Assembly: GCA_965233625.1 (NCBI GenBank)
Contig: OZ247499.1
Coordinates: 1 to 64,000, forward strand
Source: G965233625 sp965233625
Lineage (GTDB): Bacteria > Planctomycetota > Planctomycetia > Pirellulales > Pirellulaceae
DNA: 64,000 bases
Direction of reading: 5' to 3'
Shown: positions 46,901 to 55,975 of the stretch, piece after piece
How positions within the stretch are numbered: the stretch's first letter is position 1
Layout: each line of letters begins with the position of its first letter
The notes under the pieces: model-generated
Told to the model about the DNA's origin: nothing
The model's database searches: none
The model's input: only the letters and a program-made list of their open reading frames with translations
Program-made: the position numbers and the translations under genes

Positions 46901-47413
46901 GATGATGTCTGCCGCGAAGCGGGGTTCGGCCTGGTTCGTTCCATGCTGGAGAAAGAAACGCAGGTGAACCATCACCTGGTCGCCAGCCTCAGTAAGGCCG
47001 CGCGCGGCGTCACGCTGTCGGCGATTCACGAGTTCGATGTCACCGGCGCGATCTGCGCTGTCGAGTCTGGCGGTGGTTCTCAACTTCAACAGTTCGTGCA
47101 GCAAGCCACTCCGATGCTGGACGATTGCGGCGGCGGCAAACGCCTGCTGCTGATGCTCCCCGCAGGAGCCACGGCGGAGCCCATGCTGAACCAGATGCGA
47201 GAAGGAACCGGCCAATCGCCAACTGTCTTGCATCAGGCAAGTAGCGACGCGCTGATGTGCGTAGAAATGCAGGGGCTTTCCTTAGCGCATGTAGCAACGC
47301 GAATTGTACAAGCCCGTGAAGACCTGGCCGCGGTCGCGGACCGGCTAAGAACACGCAAAGATGTTTCCTGGCAGCCGTGGCAGACGGCCGGACCCGTCGC
47401 CGCCAAAGTATAG
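43994..47413 (+). CDS. Ser/Thr protein kinase fused to tubulin-like GTPase domain
   Basis: This 1139-residue protein starts at ATG 43994. The kinase domain (about 14-268) has glycine loop GAGGYG at 22-27, Lys43 in AIKF, HLDVKPEN at 138-145 (the usual HRD Arg is Leu), DFG at 157-159 and APPE at 180-183. After a Pro-rich linker, residues about 343-700 resemble the tubulin-like (Tubulin_2) family: an ILISAGGLGLKVL Rossmann-type opening and SGGCGSGM at 491-498, in place of the GGGTGSG phosphate loop. The rest (about 700-1139) is helical. No transmembrane segment is visible. Kinases with tubulin-like tails are known from planctomycetes; the role, possibly cytoskeletal or scaffold, is not established. 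Confidence 0.85.
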   Translation: MAIHLTTGAEPIPGYKLTNRLGAGGYGEVWGVEAPGGLTKAIKFVYGRLDDDRAARELKSLNRIRAARHPFLLSLERIEVIDGQLCILSELAEGSVKDRFDKCREQQFDGIPRDELLVYMRDTADALDYMSKHHSLQHLDVKPENLLLLGGRIKVADFGLVKEVHDVTASLMGGLTPLYAPPEVYDGRPSRASDQYSLAIVYQEMLTGVLPFSGATAAQLATQHLNSRPRTGVLPENERSIIDRALSKNPADRYKSCVELIDNLCNPAAKVQVAKPQTPDRPVPAAPVDAEAESRRGMKTEQSDAPPQRRVVKTSGSIGLPEISDVSAPAPLQPLALEAKDTPRRPVILISAGGLGLKVLQNISQRLIDQSHNTDESPDVTMLAMDTDVRTLSEAAANAAPGSVLHADATLALPLRRAQDYRNDSSLLLKSMSRRWLYNIPRSQQTEGLRPLGRLAMVDHSEMLDEKLQETFASACRGSEAPLITVVSAISGGCGSGMAMDLGYAIRKALSRQGITDATICGMLVHAAGRNPTAKELAMANSFACLSELSHYAHPDNEFPADEACHLPACKQPPFDHTYVNSFGEDLTDDQFEEVANQLATYLLADATSPAGRFFAAARQSDAAEPCDVRTMGVSRIGGASEQLVSATADMLCHRLIQSWRGEDPLTITTGDTQPSNGLTAVRTSSPVQPAPIDPKLIEITAGLANKLKIDFDVILQQSNAALIQELDGDVDEFFKKMAGEIGAGHPEQRLGEEMLDGICAIAGPRKSECPVEDLSTSPLGRALESHFQAIAEQQIAPISSWIYELTDRAESRSHAAVAAGKWFKTHLASLSEKSRGLSTQLEQQLESLKIYFDFKVLVEREQKAARGKPISNNPVSRHFEKHGQYFEGCIQALALQGLRGYVKILSAKISAVLNQLQDLKQDLQPASVEFFENASSVFANCNASSMNQVDAGVYEGLQQRTDELTRRLDDVCREAGFGLVRSMLEKETQVNHHLVASLSKAARGVTLSAIHEFDVTGAICAVESGGGSQLQQFVQQATPMLDDCGGGKRLLLMLPAGATAEPMLNQMREGTGQSPTVLHQASSDALMCVEMQGLSLAHVATRIVQAREDLAAVADRLRTRKDVSWQPWQTAGPVAAKV

Positions 47414-47449
47414 GTAGAGGCGACGACAGGTTAGAAACGAACGGCCCGG

Positions 47450-48745
47450 CTATTTATTGCTGCGCCGGGCAGCTTCGACCTTCAGACGTGCGCGGTGTAG
47501 TTGCACACGGACCCGTCCCTGAACACGTTCTAGTGCGTGATTCACATCTGCATCTTGAGATGGATTGTCCAGGTGCAACTGGACAGCCTGCGCCAGCGAT
47601 TCGACGGCCTTGGTTTTTTCGTCCATCCGCAATTCGATCATGCCCTTGTAATACCAGGCACGGGCCGATTGCGGAGCGGCTTGAATAGCGGCCTGCACTT
47701 GCTTCATCGCATCTTCGTTGTCACCACGCCAGTACGCGTGATACACATCGCTGAACGCCGCGGCTTCTTCTTCACGCGAGACGCTGGCGTCAGCCTTTGC
47801 GGCGACCGTTGTGCGTGCGGCAACAAGCTTGATCTCCGGGGTTGCCTCTGGCTGAGCCTGCGACTTTGGCATGGCGGCCACAAGCTGCTTTACGCTGATC
47901 GACGAGCTGGCGACTTTTTCAGCTGGCGCCGTGCGGGCTTTGGCGTCGCCAAGCAGCGGCATGTAAGGCTGGGTGATGATGACCGAAGGCGTTGGCTGCA
48001 TGTAGTAGTAAGAGGCGCCAAAAGAAGCGGCCGGGTAGTAGTACGTTGGGTAGTACCGGTACGGGTTGTAATAGAGGTGCGGATAAGCGGCGTAGTGGGC
48101 GGCGTAGAAGTAGGGATAAGCAGTAGGCGCCACACCTGCGGTGTTCAAAGCCGGCGTCCACATCCGCCACATGCTCCAGCCACGCAGACCAAAGAAGTTG
48201 ACGCTGGTCGAATAGAAATTGCCATAGTACCCGTAATACTGCGGTGCGTAATACGTCATGACGGGTCCGCTGACAGCGCCGTCGTAGCTGGCGCCGTAAG
48301 ATGCATCGCCATAAGAAACGCCGGCATCATAGCTGGCGGACACACTACCTTCGACGGTGGTTGCTCCGGCCGTGATTGTTGCTGATGGCTGAACTTCAGC
48401 AGGCGTGGTGGCTTCTTCTGATTCTTCGATCACTTCCACCATTTCGGCGGGTTCAGCTACATCGCCAGTCCCTTCGGCTTCCGCGTCAATAACAGAGTTG
48501 TCTTCGCTGGTGTCGAGTTCTTCGCCCTTGATGGTTGGCGGGTTTTCGTCGACACCATCAACCGGAGCAGTATCTGCCACCTCTGGTTCAGCGGCTGGCT
48601 CGACTTCTGCTTCAACCGTTGCCTCGACTGCGGGCGCTGGTTCTGGCTGAGTGGCGGGTTGTTTTTCCTGGGCGGAGGTAATGGCGGGGTGCCAGCATGT
48701 AATCGCAAGGGCCATACATGCGAGCGGCAAAAGTCGAAGCGACAT
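47450..48745 (-). CDS. Secreted TPR-containing protein with Tyr-rich region
   Basis: From ATG 48745 the protein has 431 residues; the frame is open to 48853, but the signal peptide begins at this Met (LLPLACMALAITCW). After an acidic Glu/Pro-rich linker, about residues 130-260 are rich in Tyr, Ala and Ser (many YY pairs, such as YYYPAASFGASYYY). A C-terminal TPR-like helical repeat covers about 335-420 (AYWRGDNEDAMKQVQAAI). No enzyme motif is present. It is probably an envelope-associated interaction protein. It converges on the kinase gene with 36 bases between. Confidence 0.72.
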   Translation of the reverse strand: MSLRLLPLACMALAITCWHPAITSAQEKQPATQPEPAPAVEATVEAEVEPAAEPEVADTAPVDGVDENPPTIKGEELDTSEDNSVIDAEAEGTGDVAEPAEMVEVIEESEEATTPAEVQPSATITAGATTVEGSVSASYDAGVSYGDASYGASYDGAVSGPVMTYYAPQYYGYYGNFYSTSVNFFGLRGWSMWRMWTPALNTAGVAPTAYPYFYAAHYAAYPHLYYNPYRYYPTYYYPAASFGASYYYMQPTPSVIITQPYMPLLGDAKARTAPAEKVASSSISVKQLVAAMPKSQAQPEATPEIKLVAARTTVAAKADASVSREEEAAAFSDVYHAYWRGDNEDAMKQVQAAIQAAPQSARAWYYKGMIELRMDEKTKAVESLAQAVQLHLDNPSQDADVNHALERVQGRVRVQLHRARLKVEAARRSNK

Positions 48746-48895
48746 GAGGATTCTCTCGAACCGGGTGAATGGGGCCGTCACTCCTTTGACAACGATTTTT
48801 CCATCATTGTACAGACAAGCATCGACACTAATTCGACCACGGCGCCATGTCAATCATTCACCAGGCAATGGCGGCCTTTCGCCTGGACCGCAAGC

Positions 48896-49903
48896 CTATG
48901 CCGCTCTGGAAGCCGGAGCGTCGCAGTTGCAGGCGTAGCCATGCTCTTCAAGCCACTGCCACGCATCGCGAATAGAAACGGCCGGGCTGCGTGAATCGTA
49001 GCCAAGCCTTCTGCGGGCGTGATCGCTGCAATAGTAGTGCAGCTGTCCGGACATTTCGGCCGCAGCCGAATTCACAACGCCTTCTTCACCGCGTAGCGTC
49101 GCCCACAGATCCCCCGCTTTGCCCGCAATAAACGGCAGTACGGGCCCTGTGCGGGAAATCGGAGGAGTGCCACCGGTCACTTCAGAGATCAATTGCCATA
49201 GTTGGAGGTACGAAAGATTTTCGCCCGCCATAATAAAGCGTTCGCCAGCATCCGCTTCGTCTATTGCGCTGAGAATTCCCTTGGCGACATCCCGCACATC
49301 GCACACGCTTGCCCCGCCCCGCGGCGCCATGGGGGTGAACTGCGAGTGGACCTGCAGCAACATCTGCCCGGAGGACGGCTTCCAGTCCCAGGGCCCCAGC
49401 ATAAATCCAGGGTAAACAATGCTGGCGTGCAACCCGCGTTCGATCTCTTCGCAGATTACCGCGTCACCCGCGCGTTTTGAAACAACGTACGGGCACTGCG
49501 TGGAATAGCGGATGGGCGTGTCTTCGTCGGCCGGCGTGTCTTTCGTGCCCAGTGCGAGTGCATTGACGGTTGAAACGTGCACCATGGGTGCCCCCGCCAG
49601 GCGTGCTGCGCGGGCGACATTGCGTGTGCCGTCAACATTTGTTTTGCGCGCCTGCTGAACGCCCCACCAGCCGATCTTCACAAAGCCCGCTGCATGAATG
49701 ACAGCGTCTACCCTCTGACAGGCCTCGGCCAGAACGTCTTCGCAGTTCAGATCGCCCTGCACCTGTTCCACTGGCAGACCGGATAGCGGCGTCGGATCGC
49801 TACCGGGGCGGACAAGGGCGAGGACTTCGTCGCCCCGCGCGAGGATCTCACGGGCAAGGTTGTTGCCTAGAAATCCCGTCACACCCGTTAGAAAGTATCG
49901 CAT
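48896..49903 (-). CDS. Extended SDR: NAD(P)-dependent epimerase/reductase
   Basis: This 335-residue protein starts at ATG 49903. The Rossmann nucleotide-binding motif TGVTGFLG is at residues 6-13, and the catalytic YxxxK is YVVSK near 141-145 with VHVSTVNALAL before it. It resembles the HpnA/dihydroflavonol reductase branch of extended SDRs, which epimerise or reduce sugars and related ketones. Hopanoid-associated HpnA is a possible relative, but no hopanoid genes are adjacent, so the substrate is open. A C-terminal CNCD motif is odd for the family. It is transcribed divergently from the acyltransferase-like gene. Confidence 0.82.
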   Translation of the reverse strand: MRYFLTGVTGFLGNNLAREILARGDEVLALVRPGSDPTPLSGLPVEQVQGDLNCEDVLAEACQRVDAVIHAAGFVKIGWWGVQQARKTNVDGTRNVARAARLAGAPMVHVSTVNALALGTKDTPADEDTPIRYSTQCPYVVSKRAGDAVICEEIERGLHASIVYPGFMLGPWDWKPSSGQMLLQVHSQFTPMAPRGGASVCDVRDVAKGILSAIDEADAGERFIMAGENLSYLQLWQLISEVTGGTPPISRTGPVLPFIAGKAGDLWATLRGEEGVVNSAAAEMSGQLHYYCSDHARRRLGYDSRSPAVSIRDAWQWLEEHGYACNCDAPASRAA

Positions 49904-50022
49904 AGCTGGTTACCGGCTGCGTTTCACGCGGCCAGGCGTAAGGGTTCAACGTGGACTATCTGTGCTTGACGCCCGCAGCCTATGTCAAGAAGATACGCAA
50001 AAATCCTCAAGGAATAGGTGAG

Positions 50023-51150
50023 ATGGCGGATATTCAAATTGAAGAGGTTGCCTCTTCAAAACAGCAGAAACAGTTTGTAAAGCTGCCTTGGGAACTGTAC
50101 AAGAGCGATCCGAACTGGATACCACCCCTCCGGGGTAACAACAAAGAGTTGCTCGGTTTCAAGAAGCATCCGTTTTACGAAAAAGCACAGTCACAGGCAT
50201 TCATTGCTTACAAAGACGGTGCGCCTTGCGGCCGCGTGCTGGCAGTTGTTAATCACGCCCACAATGAGAAGTACGAAGACAAACTAGGCTTCGTTGGCTT
50301 CTACGAAAGCATTGATAGCCAGGAGGTGGCCGATGGCCTTTTCGCTGCTGCGCAGGGCTGGTTGAAGCAGCAGGGCATGGAGCAGATGCGTGGCCCCGCA
50401 AACCCGTCGCAGAATTACGAGTGCGGTCTGCTGATCGAAGGTTTCGACGGGCCGCCGACCTTTATGATGACGTACAACCCTCCGTTTTATCAGCAGCTCT
50501 GGGAAAACGCCGGGTTCGAAAAGTCGCACGATATGTACGCGTATAATGCCTACATAAATATGTTGGCCGACATGGACACTAAGTTGCGGTTCATCGCTCA
50601 GGAGTGCAAGCGGAGGTTCGAAATGAATGTCCGTCGTCTTGATAAGAAGCGATTTCTGCAAGACGTGCACACGTTTCTCGACATCTACAACAAGTCGATG
50701 GAAGGCAGTTGGGGATTTGTGCCGCTTAGCGATAGTGAGCTCGCCCACATGGCCGCGGGGATGAAGCACCTGGTGGTGCCGGAGATGACGACCATCGCAG
50801 AGATCGATGGCGCCCCGGTCGGCGCCGTGTTCGGCATGCTCGATTACAACCCTCTGATCAAAGAGATTGACGGCAGTCTGTTCCCGTTTGGTTTTCTGAA
50901 GCTGTTGTGGAAACGCAAAACCCTCAAACGCGTCCGCATGATTAGCACCAATGTTCTGCCCGAATGGCAGAAGTGGGGCGTCGGGCTGGTGCTGCTGGGG
51001 CGGTTGCTGCCCGATTCGCTGGAATGGGGAATCGAAGAAGGCGAATTCTCTTGGGTGCTGGAAAGCAACAAGCTTTCACGTGGCAGCCTTGAACGAGGCG
51101 GCGCCAAACGCACGCGCACGTATCGCATGTACGACCGAAATATCGACTGA
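50023..51150 (+). CDS. GNAT-like N-acyltransferase-superfamily protein
   Basis: The protein has 375 residues from ATG 50023, preceded by AAGGA and AGGTGAG. The frame is open back to 49951. The N-terminal half (QFVKLPWELYKSDPNWIPPL) and the second half with GFVPLSDSEL and WQKWGVGLVLL match a poorly characterised family I associate with two GNAT-like folds. Acyl-CoA N-acyltransferase activity is inferred from fold only. No signal peptide or membrane segment is seen. Confidence 0.7.
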   Translation: MADIQIEEVASSKQQKQFVKLPWELYKSDPNWIPPLRGNNKELLGFKKHPFYEKAQSQAFIAYKDGAPCGRVLAVVNHAHNEKYEDKLGFVGFYESIDSQEVADGLFAAAQGWLKQQGMEQMRGPANPSQNYECGLLIEGFDGPPTFMMTYNPPFYQQLWENAGFEKSHDMYAYNAYINMLADMDTKLRFIAQECKRRFEMNVRRLDKKRFLQDVHTFLDIYNKSMEGSWGFVPLSDSELAHMAAGMKHLVVPEMTTIAEIDGAPVGAVFGMLDYNPLIKEIDGSLFPFGFLKLLWKRKTLKRVRMISTNVLPEWQKWGVGLVLLGRLLPDSLEWGIEEGEFSWVLESNKLSRGSLERGGAKRTRTYRMYDRNID

Positions 51151-51188
51151 TGCCAACAGGCGAATAGCGGTCTACCAGAGATGCAGCG

Positions 51189-52544
51189 TCAGGCCGCAGC
51201 GGGTTCGGGAGGCACGGGATGCTGGTTCCCTTCTTCCGCGTCGCCGAGCTTGCTTTGCAACAACTCAATTGCTTTGCGCAGTTGCGGGTCGGCAGCGTCT
51301 ATCGGCTGTTGTGCTTCCTCTTTGGCAGACTCGTCTCCCACGCTGTAACGCAACTGGGCGGTATATCGCTGCCGGATGGCTTTGATGCGCTCTTCGGCTT
51401 CCTTGTCTGAAAGCGGCACTTCCAGGCCTTTATCTGGCTTCACGCCCCATTCGTCTTCTTCTTTGGATTTCCGCGTACGGTGAATGTTCCGTCCGCTTGG
51501 CCGCCAGTAGCTGGCGGTAGTTAATCGCAGGGCTCCACCGTCTTCAAGATTGATAATGTTCTGCACAGAGCCTTTGCCATAAGACCGTACGCCGATGATG
51601 CTGGCTCGTTGGTGATCCTGCAGGCAGCCCGCCATGATCTCGCTCGCCGATGCGGACGAGCCATTGATCAGCACCACCACTGGCAGCGACTTCGGCGCCA
51701 GGGTCCGCGAAGTGGCCGTGTAAAGCTTCTTTTCCACGCCGCCGCGGCCACGCGTAGTGACGATTACCCCGTCGTCGATAAATAGGTCGCACAGATCGAC
51801 TGCCGCGGTCAGAAGGCCGCCGGCGTTGTCACGCAGATCGATAATCAGCCCTTCGGGGTTCAGATCTTCGGATGTCAACACGCGGCTGAGTTCGTCGACG
51901 GAGTGTTCACCGAAGGTGCTTAGTTCGATATACGCGATGCGCGGATCGCGGCGGATGTGATAGTCCCAACCACCGCCGACCTTACGATTAACGCCCCGCA
52001 CGGATTCGATCGGAATGATCGCCCGTGTTAGCGTGATCTTCGACGGCTGATCTTCGCCCGGGTGCTGGACCGTCAGCGTGACCTTCGAGCCCGGCCTGCC
52101 GCGCATCTTTGGCAATGCGTCGTCTCGCATGCTCTTGATGCCGGCGATGCTCTTTCCGTTGATAGAAAGTATGACATCGCCCGGCTTAATGCCGCCACGA
52201 TGTGCGGGCGTTCCGGGTAACGGGCTGATAACCGTTACCTTGTCATTCTCAGGCGGACCCTCCACCTGCATGCCGACGCCGCCAAATTCCTGGGTCAGAC
52301 CTTCCTGGAATTCTTCGAAGTCTTCACGGCTGATATAGCCAGAGTGTTCATCCAGGCCGTTGACCATCCCGCTCATCGCGTTCTGGTAAAGCTCGTGCGA
52401 ATCGACTTCTTCCACGTAGCTTTCGCGGATGATGTGCATCGCACTGGCGACTTCGCCTGCGTAGCGCGTGCGTTGCATCTTCTGATAACAGGCCCACGAT
52501 AAAACCGCGGCAAGGGTGATGATCAGAAGATTGCGCGCCGGCAT
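51189..52544 (-). CDS. Carboxy-terminal processing protease (S41 family)
   Basis: This 451-residue protein starts at ATG 52544, with a hydrophobic N-terminal anchor (about 4-20). A PDZ domain (about 90-175, with PGTPAHRGGIKPGDVILSING) binds substrate C termini. The S41 protease domain follows; the nucleophile is in GSSASASEIMAG (about 298-309) and the general-base Lys is in SYGKGSVQ (about 324-331). Such proteases trim the C termini of periplasmic proteins. A charged tail of about 100 residues with LSDKEAEERIKAI follows the protease fold. The family symbol is ctpA; I leave it blank because several paralogs exist. Confidence 0.92.
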   Translation of the reverse strand: MPARNLLIITLAAVLSWACYQKMQRTRYAGEVASAMHIIRESYVEEVDSHELYQNAMSGMVNGLDEHSGYISREDFEEFQEGLTQEFGGVGMQVEGPPENDKVTVISPLPGTPAHRGGIKPGDVILSINGKSIAGIKSMRDDALPKMRGRPGSKVTLTVQHPGEDQPSKITLTRAIIPIESVRGVNRKVGGGWDYHIRRDPRIAYIELSTFGEHSVDELSRVLTSEDLNPEGLIIDLRDNAGGLLTAAVDLCDLFIDDGVIVTTRGRGGVEKKLYTATSRTLAPKSLPVVVLINGSSASASEIMAGCLQDHQRASIIGVRSYGKGSVQNIINLEDGGALRLTTASYWRPSGRNIHRTRKSKEEDEWGVKPDKGLEVPLSDKEAEERIKAIRQRYTAQLRYSVGDESAKEEAQQPIDAADPQLRKAIELLQSKLGDAEEGNQHPVPPEPAAA

Positions 52545-52793
52545 AAGAAAGCTCCATCCCTACAACGTCAGGTGTTGGATTTTAAGCCGGTCTGAATGGC
52601 TTAGATTCAAAGACGCCTGGACGTTTGCATAAGGGCTGAACGCAATCGTGCGGCTCAGCCATTTCGATTGTCGCGAACGTGAATTTCGTGCTGAAACACC
52701 GTCACATCTACATCGCGTATTGTACCCGCGACGTTTAAAATAGGCGACCCGTCAACAACCTTTGCACCTTATCGCAGCGGAGGAAAACTCTAC

Positions 52794-53414
52794 ATGCAGA
52801 AACTACCCTGGGAGGCGGAAGCGACGTGGCTCGAAAAAGAGAAGTCGCTGCGATACACCGTCCGGCAGCATGGCGCCGAGCTTACCTTTCAACAGGTCGT
52901 GCAATTGTGGCAAACCTCCGATGCTTTCCAGCAGTATTTCAACGATCTATTGGCAGGGCAGAGTTTTTCCGCGTTCCGCTGGGAAACACCATGCGTTACC
53001 TCGCAGACCATCGGGCAGAAATTTGAATTCGTTGTTGTCAACAGTCCCGGCCTAGCGAGGCCTGTCGACTCGCGTGCATTTGAGAATCAGTTCCGGCAGT
53101 CCGCCGCCGGCAGCGTGATCGCTTTTCAGAATCTCAGTGGCAGTTCAACGATGATCGTTCCTACTCCGCCGGAAGACCGTGATTCGCTCCACGCATACGG
53201 GCACCTAGCGGCGTTTGTGCGCGATACGCCATCTAGCCAGCAACGCGAGTTGTGGCAAGCGATCGGCGACGCGATGAGTGAGCAGATATCGACCAAGCCG
53301 CTGTGGCTAAGCACGGCCGGCGCAGGTGTCTCGTGGCTGCATGTCCGATTGGATCCACGGCCGAAGTATTATCACCACGGCCCCTACCGCGAGGGTCCCG
53401 GCAATACGGCTTGA
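52794..53414 (+). CDS. DUF6940-like protein
   Basis: This 206-residue protein starts at ATG 52794, with GGAGG 9-10 bases upstream. The sequence (FQQVVQLWQTSDAFQQYF, then FRWETPCVT, KFEFVVVNSPGL, FQNLSGSSTMIVP and GVSWLHVRLDPRPKYYHHGPY) fits the conserved pattern I remember for DUF6940, found in cyanobacteria and other bacteria. The Pfam number is from memory. Function is unknown. The many conserved aromatic and polar residues near the end suggest an enzyme or nucleic-acid-binding surface. It precedes hemC by 84 bases on the same strand. Confidence 0.72.
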   Translation: MQKLPWEAEATWLEKEKSLRYTVRQHGAELTFQQVVQLWQTSDAFQQYFNDLLAGQSFSAFRWETPCVTSQTIGQKFEFVVVNSPGLARPVDSRAFENQFRQSAAGSVIAFQNLSGSSTMIVPTPPEDRDSLHAYGHLAAFVRDTPSSQQRELWQAIGDAMSEQISTKPLWLSTAGAGVSWLHVRLDPRPKYYHHGPYREGPGNTA

Positions 53415-53498
53415 GTGTTCCGGCTATCACTGCTTGCCCTCCATCAGCTACGCGCCTACGCTACACCTTTCCCGCACCATCCGCAGCAGCCCTGAACT

Positions 53499-54428
53499 AT
53501 GAATGTAGATCGACTAAGAATCGGAACCCGCAAGAGCGCCCTTGCCCGCTGGCAGGCAGACTGGGTGGCAGAGCAACTGCAGAAGTCGGGCGCCCAGATT
53601 GAAATGATCTACATCACTACCAAGGGCGATGTGACGACCGGCCCGCTGGACCAGGCAGGGGGACAAGGCCTGTTCACCAAAGCCATCCAGGCAGCGCTGT
53701 TGAACGATGAAATCGACCTGGCCGTTCACAGCCTGAAAGACCTTCCTACAGAAAAGGTCGAAGGGCTAACGCTTGGCGCCACTCCGCCCCGGCAGGAAGC
53801 AGCGGACGCGCTGGTCGCCCGCGAACCAGTCACATTGCAGGAACTGCCAGAAGCTGCGGTCGTGGGCACAGGCAGCTTACGCCGGAAAGCTCAACTGCTT
53901 CATCTGCGCCCCGATCTTCAGATCCGCGATATCCGCGGCAATCTGGATACACGTCTGCGCAAGTTGGATGAAAAAGAATACGTCGCCATCATGCTCGCCG
54001 TCGCCGGCCTGAACCGGCTGGGCTGGAAGGATCGCATCACGCAGTCGCTGCCGCTGGACACCATGTTGCCGGCCGCCGGGCAAGGCGCGCTTGGCATTGA
54101 AGTGCGTGAAGGCGATGATCGTGTGCTGGAGCACGTATCGAAACTGAACGACACTGCCACAAATGCCTCGGTCACCGCAGAACGTAGCCTGCTAGCGAAT
54201 CTCCGGGCTGGCTGCCTGGCTCCAGTTGGGGCATGGGGCAGAGTGGAGGAAGAACAACTGTTGCTGGATGCAGTGGTGCTTAGCGCCGATGGAAAGCAGC
54301 GTCTGCATGTGCACCGCGCGGGTGCGCCGGCCGATGCATTTGCGCTGGGCAAGCAGGCGGCGGAAGATCTGCTCTCGCAAGGCGCCGAAGATCTTATTAC
54401 CGATGCCCGTGGCAACCGCCAGGACTAA
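53499..54428 (+). CDS. hemC: Porphobilinogen deaminase (hydroxymethylbilane synthase)
   Basis: This 309-residue protein starts at ATG 53499 and has the usual family length. The opening RIGTRKSALARWQADWV and TKGD, the HSLKDLP motif, GSLRRKAQL and DIRGNLDTRLRKLD are all diagnostic. The dipyrromethane-cofactor Cys is in the LRAGCLAP motif near residue 239. It polymerises four porphobilinogens into hydroxymethylbilane for heme synthesis. No other heme gene is adjacent. It converges on the DUF1501 gene, with 24 bases between. Confidence 0.97.
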   Translation: MNVDRLRIGTRKSALARWQADWVAEQLQKSGAQIEMIYITTKGDVTTGPLDQAGGQGLFTKAIQAALLNDEIDLAVHSLKDLPTEKVEGLTLGATPPRQEAADALVAREPVTLQELPEAAVVGTGSLRRKAQLLHLRPDLQIRDIRGNLDTRLRKLDEKEYVAIMLAVAGLNRLGWKDRITQSLPLDTMLPAAGQGALGIEVREGDDRVLEHVSKLNDTATNASVTAERSLLANLRAGCLAPVGAWGRVEEEQLLLDAVVLSADGKQRLHVHRAGAPADAFALGKQAAEDLLSQGAEDLITDARGNRQD

Positions 54429-54452
54429 GCAGCCGTTCCGCGATGCTGCGCG

Positions 54453-55943
54453 TCAGCTCAAGATTTTCTTCAGCACTTTGCCTTCTTCGGTAGGGCCAAT
54501 CAGCCGCTGATTAAGTCCTTGATAGGCGAAGTGAAAGCGGTGCGGGTCGATGCCTGCCAGGTGCAGAATGGTCGCCTGGATGTCACGCACGCTGACGGAG
54601 TCTTTGGCCGGATAGTACCCAATCTCATCGGTCTGACCGTACGATCCCGGCTTAACGCCCGCACCTGCCATCCACATCGTAAACGCGTGCGGATGATGGT
54701 CGCGGCCAATAAAACCTTGGCGTAATGTGGACCGCTTATTGTTCTGCATCATGGGTGTACGACCGAATTCGCCGCCCCAGATAACCAATGTCTGATCCAA
54801 TAGCCCGCGGCTCTTCAGATCTTTCAGTAGCGCCGCAACGGGTCTATCGATCTGCCTGCATTTAATGGGAAGTGTCTCGTCGACTGATTCACCCGGTGAA
54901 CTGCCGTGATGGTCCCAGCCCCAGTCATAAAGTTGCACAAACCGCACGCCGCTTTCCACAAGCCGCCGGGCAAGTAAGCAGTTGTTGGCGAATGTTGCAT
55001 CGTCGCCCTTATACAACGCTCGCGGGTCAGCAGCCGATTCCGCCGCCGACACGTAGCCCGGCTTGGCGCCGTACATCTTGAGCGTGGCGGCCGTTTCTTT
55101 GCTGATGTCCATCACACCGGGTACTGCCGCCTGCATGCGGTAGGCCAGTTCGTACTGGGCGATGCGCGTGATGGTCTCAGGGTCGCCCACCTGCTGATGT
55201 TGCATCTGATTCAAATCATTCAGCGCATCCAGTGTCTTCCGCCGCGCGGCGCGGGACATCCCCTTGGGGTTGGAAAGAAACAGGATGGGCTCGCCCGTGG
55301 TCCGGCATTGAACGCCCTGATACACCGTGGGTAGAAAGCCCGCGCCCCACAGCGATTTGCCCGCACTTGGCGTCTTCCCGCCGGATGCTAACACCACAAA
55401 CGAGGGCAGATTCTCATTCTCACTACCCACTCCATAAGTGACCCACGAACCGATTGACGGATAACCAAGCAGCGGATTACCTGTCTGCAAAAGCAACTGG
55501 GCGGGAGAATGATTGAACTGCGTCGTCTGCACCGTGCGGATCACGCAAACATCGTCGATGACGCTGCTGAGTTCCGGCAGCTGCTCGCTGACCCACTGCC
55601 CGGTTTCGCCGTGTTGTTTGAATTTGAACAGGGGCCCCAGCATCTTTGGCACGCCGCGGATAAAGGCGAACCGTTTGCCTTCTAACAAAGACTGCGGGCA
55701 CGGCGTGTTGTGCAGCTTCTGCAACGCCGGCTTATGCTCAAACAACTCCAGCTGCGAAGGCGAGCCTGCCATGTGCAGGTAGATGATGGACTTGGCTTTG
55801 GCGGGAATGCGGAACGCTGGCGCGGCGTTCTCGCCGGCCATCAGAGACTGCATCGCCAAGGCGCCGAAGCCCAGACCGGCGCCCGCAAAAAAATGCCGCC
55901 GGGTGATGGCCTGAAGATGCTGTTTGAAGGGTGAGAGATTCAT
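54453..55943 (-). CDS. DUF1501 protein, Tat-exported
   Basis: This 496-residue protein starts at ATG 55943. The N terminus has a twin-arginine signal (ITRRHFFAGAGLGFGAL), so it is exported folded. The rest is DUF1501, an alkaline-phosphatase/sulfatase-fold family abundant in planctomycetes (LHMAGSPSQLELFEHKP, VIWGGEFGRTP, GRDHHPHAFTMWMAGAG). Metal-binding His and Asp residues are present, but activity is not established. It sits 32 bases downstream of the PSCyt1/DUF1549/DUF1553 gene, the standard planctomycete pair. Confidence 0.92.
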   Translation of the reverse strand: MNLSPFKQHLQAITRRHFFAGAGLGFGALAMQSLMAGENAAPAFRIPAKAKSIIYLHMAGSPSQLELFEHKPALQKLHNTPCPQSLLEGKRFAFIRGVPKMLGPLFKFKQHGETGQWVSEQLPELSSVIDDVCVIRTVQTTQFNHSPAQLLLQTGNPLLGYPSIGSWVTYGVGSENENLPSFVVLASGGKTPSAGKSLWGAGFLPTVYQGVQCRTTGEPILFLSNPKGMSRAARRKTLDALNDLNQMQHQQVGDPETITRIAQYELAYRMQAAVPGVMDISKETAATLKMYGAKPGYVSAAESAADPRALYKGDDATFANNCLLARRLVESGVRFVQLYDWGWDHHGSSPGESVDETLPIKCRQIDRPVAALLKDLKSRGLLDQTLVIWGGEFGRTPMMQNNKRSTLRQGFIGRDHHPHAFTMWMAGAGVKPGSYGQTDEIGYYPAKDSVSVRDIQATILHLAGIDPHRFHFAYQGLNQRLIGPTEEGKVLKKILS

Positions 55944-55975
55944 CGCGATTCACCTGCTTGCAGTTCACAAACCTG

